Below are positions 60,301 through 64,000 of a DNA stretch of 64,000 nucleotides, piece after piece. A program made the position numbers and the translations under genes. Every line of letters starts with the position of its first letter. Positions within the stretch are counted from its first letter, which is position 1. The stretch is from contig CM059971.1 of the NCBI GenBank assembly GCA_030490835.1, positions 71,752,224 through 71,816,223 of the forward strand. The letters are read 5' to 3'. The DNA comes from Annona cherimola (lineage: Eukaryota > Streptophyta > Magnoliopsida > Magnoliales > Annonaceae). The notes under the pieces were generated by a model. The model was not told where the DNA came from, did not search any database, and worked only from the letters and a program-made list of their open reading frames with translations.

Positions 60301-60988
60301 GGCCAGGCGGCATGGGACGTCCTAGCCAACTTCGAGCAGCGCTGGAACAAACAGCTGGATCCTACTTTGCTTCCGCCCGCCCACAAAATCCCCAATCTCT
60401 GCCACCCATCACCGCCCGTTTCCGGCGATTGGAACGTGCAGGTTTTCCGATCCATCGACCACATCTCCACCGCGACGCCCTCGCATCTCGTCGAGTGTAG
60501 CATCCACGCGGCCTACGTTGCCGCGATTCGGCGGGCGGAGAGGTTTATATACATCGAGAATCAGTACTTCGTAGGGGGCTGCCACATGTGGGAGGAGGAC
60601 CGGCGATGTGGGTGTGGGAACCTGGTTCCCGTAGAGATCGCGATGAAGGTGGCGAGCAAGATAAGGGCGGGGGAGAGATTTGGGGTTTACGTAGTGCTGA
60701 CCATGTGGCCGGAAGGGGTGCCGGAGAGCGAGGTGGTGCAGGAGATGCTGCACTGGACAAGGATGACGATGGCGATGATGTATGGGGTGGTTGGGGAAGC
60801 GATTCAAGAGAGTGGGAAGGTAGGGGCGCAGCCGACAGATTATCTCAACTTCTTCTGCTTGGGAAACAGGGAGAAGGTGGAGGAAGGGGAGCTCACCCCT
60901 CCTTTGTCGCCTCCGCATTCCAGCAGCTACTGGAGGGCGCAGCAGCATCGGAGGTTCATGGTCTACGTTCATTCCAAGCTGATGATCG
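57172..60988 (+). CDS. PLDEPSILON: phospholipase D epsilon (alpha-4 type), exons 1-3, 3' end missing
   Basis: C2-type plant phospholipase D, which hydrolyses membrane phospholipids to phosphatidic acid. Exons: 57172-57261 (30 codons), 57463-58050 (196 codons) and 59812-60988 (392 codons plus one base), with GT..AG junctions. The C2 domain runs from FLHGTLDASIFF through PAYVTIKLNETRVAKT and WNQSFQILCAHAA. The catalytic part starts at FQQRSNCSVVLYQDAHHRP and LIYIAGWSFNHN. The first HKD site is intact (HQKTITVD, 60064-60087), followed by FLGGFDLCDGRYD. FIYIENQYF and DYLNFFCLGNRE are present. The second HKD begins as VYVHSKLMI, and its Asp should open exon 4, which is not found by 64000. The wording is closest to PLD epsilon in my memory of the family. 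Exon 3 is GC-rich and exon 2 is not. Confidence 0.92.
57284..57323. repeat. (CTTT)n microsatellite in PLD intron 1
   Basis: About ten CTTT units inside the 201-bp first intron (57262-57462). A short duplication around TTTCCATAGTTGGCAT follows in the same intron. Confidence 0.9.
58965..59415. repeat. hairpin MITE in PLD intron 2
   Basis: The arms (TACCTTAACTTCATTTATAT on the left, GTAAGTGAAATTAGTAGGAA on the right) mirror each other and match the layout of 56004-56410. It lies within the 1761-bp second intron (58051-59811). Confidence 0.55.
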
Positions 60989-63900
60989 GTAAATTAAGAT
61001 GCATTATTACTTTTTGAAAAAAATGCATAATTACTTTTTTTTTAAAAAATGCATTATTACTTCACTTCCTTTTGATTTTTTAATATCTAAATGATTTATA
61101 ATTTTCATACCTATATTTTAGTTACGATATTAACAAGTAAGTGATTTTTGCAAATACGCTTATAAGATTTGGCTAATATTATATTTATATTCCTAATTTT
61201 GTTGAAATTATAAATATGTCTGTAAGATTTACCTAAAAGTGCAAGTGTGTCCCTTTCATTAGGATTTCATTAGACTTTTTTTATAAAATGACAATAATAC
61301 CCTTTTAACTCAAATGATAAACTTGTAAGTTTTCCAAATATTATAGACATATTTAGTATTTTGTTATTTTATATATTTTTACGTATATTATTATTTTAGA
61401 TTTTTTGCAAATATGCTTACAACATTTTCAAAATTGCAAGGGTATCATTTGACCTAAATGATATTATCATCATTTTATAAAAAATTCCAATGACTCCTTA
61501 ACGAAAGAGATACGTTTGTGATTTCATGCAAACCTTGTTACCTTATTTGTAATTTTGACAAACTTAGAAATAAATATGCAATATGAGTCAAATCTTGTTG
61601 GCATATTTGCAAAAATCTCAACAAAAATATTAGGAAAACTTTTACCAGTTTTATAATTGGGCTTTGCTTCAGTAAAACACATTTTCTATGCGTTTTATTC
61701 ATTTTTAACATCTTCATGATTGATAGAAAAGTCGCCTCATCTATTTTATCTATAATCATTATACTATTATGAAAACTCTTTCATCTATTTAGTGCATAGC
61801 CCCATCTATAAAGGTTTAAAATCAACATAACAAAATATTTTAATGTTAAATATCAATTTTAACGTAATATTTTTAATTTAAACTATCTAAAATATAATAA
61901 TTATGTGGATGAATAAATTGATGAAGTATTATTATATTATAATGTATATGTAAATGAATCTAAGCATTTTTCATAACTTACACTTGAATATATATATATA
62001 AGCAAATATGGCTCATGCATTTTTTTGCTTTTTGTGGGTATTTATATACGTCATAACAACTCATGTTACATTCAAATACATTCATAACTCTCACATATTG
62101 GAGCAAAATTTTCAGTAACACTCCTAACATAAAGGAAAACTGCAAATACTTCTACTAAAAGGAGAAAACAGAAAAACTCTCGCACCACCTAAATGGGAAA
62201 AAAGAGAGTCAAACTCATGATCAACCAATAATGATCCAACATAAGTTACTACCAAGGTACAATCCTACTGTCAGCTCATGCATTTTTTTTATTTTAATGA
62301 AATTTGGTCTTTGAATTAATAATATTAAATATAATAAATACGGCAAATTTTTTTACAAAAACAAAGATTGATAAGGTTAGCAGGACTCACAATCTTATGG
62401 AAACAGTTGTAGTTCCCATTGGAACTACTACAGTTTCATCCTGCTGTCAATTTCGGTGGGCTGAATAGAGTTTTGCAACCCATGTAGATGAGTGTGTACA
62501 TTTTGAATGCACATGCCACACAAAAGTTCTCCATATTTGATTTACCTAGGCATGCCCTTGATCGTTCCTTCAGTCTTTAATTGCCAATTAGAAAATCGTT
62601 AAAAATAATTAAATTTTAGTGCGTACAAAGGTCATAACCTTCATCAATTGAACAAAAATTTATCAAAGAAAGGAAAAATTACATCAATTCAACTGTTTGA
62701 ACATTAAAAAAATCACTATAAAAACATTAAAAAAATCATATATAGAGCTTGTTCTGATTACACTTTGATTGTTACATGAATTCAATCAACAAACCCTATA
62801 ACAATTATCAATAGGGAGATAACACACTCACAGTTATCAAAAAGGAAATCAAATTCTCCCACTACAGGCATCTACTAGCCCTTTTTACTAGTTGGGCAGG
62901 CGGTCAAGTGCTTTCTAAATAACCATTTGCATACTCAATATTGTATAAAATGTTTATGGCTTAGATGCCAAAAAATTTTTAATGGAAAATAACCATTTAT
63001 ACATTCCATTCCCACAAATATTTGCAGGAATCACTCCCCCTTTATGTTATAAAATTTGATCATTTTGTTGTCTTAGCCAACATCCAAGTTTACTTTGGGG
63101 ATGGGAGCTTTGTCTCCCATTGATATTTAGGAGTTTTCTTTTCCTGTTAATATTTGAGAGGCTGTGGACTCCCCCGTTAATATTTGAGAGCTTGCAGTCT
63201 CTTTTTTAAAAAATTGTAAGAATTGTCCAAGAGCTTAACTATAATGTAAGTTGAGATGCGATGTAAAAAAGTACACCAATTAAACTAATATAATTGATAA
63301 ATCTCATTTTGTAGTTAATTATCTAGGAAAAATCTCATTTACTGCTGATATCGCATGTGTGATTTTCATGGGTATCTCAAAGATTTTCTCGCGTTTATAA
63401 AAATATGTTCTCAAATTAATTCTCATTAAACATGCATGCATGAGGATATATCATGTATAAAAGGGTATTGCATGTACCTTCCCTTTTTTAAAAAGAAATA
63501 ATTAAGTCTACCGTGATTTTTAGATTAATTCAAGAAAGCTTCGTATTAAAAAAGTCAATATTTAATTTGTAAAACTTGTGTTGGTTATCAACGAGATTAA
63601 GCTTGACCATCATGCAAATTTAAAATATATTATTACATGACTTCGATCATATGTTGATGGCTGGCAACATCGAACAAAGTTGATAACATGAGGTTTTTCA
63701 AATAAAAAGTTTAGAAAAAAATTGCCTCCTTAAAGCAGTATAATTATGAAATAAAAATTAAACTGAGCCTGTCCATGCCCATATATTTTGTTAATTGTCA
63801 AGCCCCGTGGCTAGCATGTATGTTTGGAATTTTACTGAAATCTCATAAAAGGTTCACAATAGATCAGACCATGCAAGTTAGTTGCATATGCACTGTGACA

Positions 63901-64000
63901 CCATGAATCCCTTAGGACTTGACATGAACTGCAGTGCATAATTACTAAGAAGCTCAAAACATGTCGATACAGCAAAGATCAATTGATTAATTATATGTTT
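60989..64000 (+). other. PLD intron 3 or broken gene end; no exon 4 seen
   Basis: The donor GGTAAATT after ATGATCG is phase 1, as expected before the second HKD's Asp codons. No GC-rich or PLD-like sequence follows. 61150-61620 is an inverted-repeat AT-rich element (GCAAATACGCTTATAAGATT and its mirror). 63110-63200 has three units of a GTTAATATTTGAGAG-type repeat. The rest is AT-rich. Confidence 0.45.

Noticed and set aside
59713..60972. Long minus-strand ORFs over PLD exon 3
   Set aside because: Shadow frames of a GC-rich exon; no domain, and the plus frame is clearly PLD.
1..64000. tRNA, rRNA genes or CRISPR arrays
   Set aside because: None seen. The only tRNA-like stretch is inside copia LTRs, and all tandem repeats lack CRISPR structure.

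Overview
This window is plant nuclear DNA, almost certainly from an angiosperm. It holds three recognisable host genes with plant introns: a secreted thaumatin-like protein (15420-16869, +), a mitochondrial ribosomal protein L7/L12 (about 20602-21240, -) and the first three exons of a phospholipase D of the epsilon/alpha-4 type (57172-60988, +, running off the window). Most of the rest is transposable-element DNA. The very GC-rich last exon of the thaumatin gene and third exon of the PLD gene, set in AT-rich surroundings, lean toward a monocot, but this does not decide it.

Layout. 132-9422 is an old, broken Sirevirus-like Ty1/copia element on the minus strand, with both LTRs, a primer-binding site, a polypurine tract and an extra broken ORF after pol. 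9.4-14.4 kb is degenerate repeat and MITE DNA. 15-17 kb is the thaumatin gene. 18-19 kb holds a diverged copy of the PLD upstream region, with a 9-bp-TSD MITE inserted in it. 20.6-24.5 kb is the L7/L12 gene and a possible noncoding upstream exon.

26530-51703 reads as one copia element blown up from about 5.4 kb to 25 kb by nested insertions. Its two LTRs carry a near-matching 5-bp target duplication (TAGAC/TATAC). Inside are a 2.46-kb solo LTR in gag (TSD CTGTT) and a PIF/Harbinger element, 'Harbinger A' (33449-50532, TSD TAA). Inside Harbinger A is a MULE-like MITE (38188-48744, TSD TATTATATG). Inside that MITE is a second PIF/Harbinger-type element, 'Harbinger B' (38386-48590). Inside Harbinger B is a 5'-truncated RTE-like LINE (44408-45169, 18-bp TSD). 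The 3' LTR also carries a MITE whose empty site is seen in the 5' LTR.

The most interesting biology is in the two Harbinger elements. Each carries, in the same order and strand, a DDE transposase, a Myb/SANT-like protein and a third small gene: an RNase H1 N-terminal (RNA/DNA hybrid-binding, 'Cauli_VI') domain followed by a Cys-rich, zinc-ribbon-like tail. The two elements are clearly diverged, so the third gene looks like an ancestral part of this lineage. Harbinger A also holds what looks like a captured first exon of a PAP28-type purple acid phosphatase.

51.7-57 kb is MITE, hairpin-repeat and minisatellite DNA leading to the PLD gene. 61-64 kb is its AT-rich third intron or the end of a truncated gene. 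All domain calls come from reading translations; no alignments or database searches were run.
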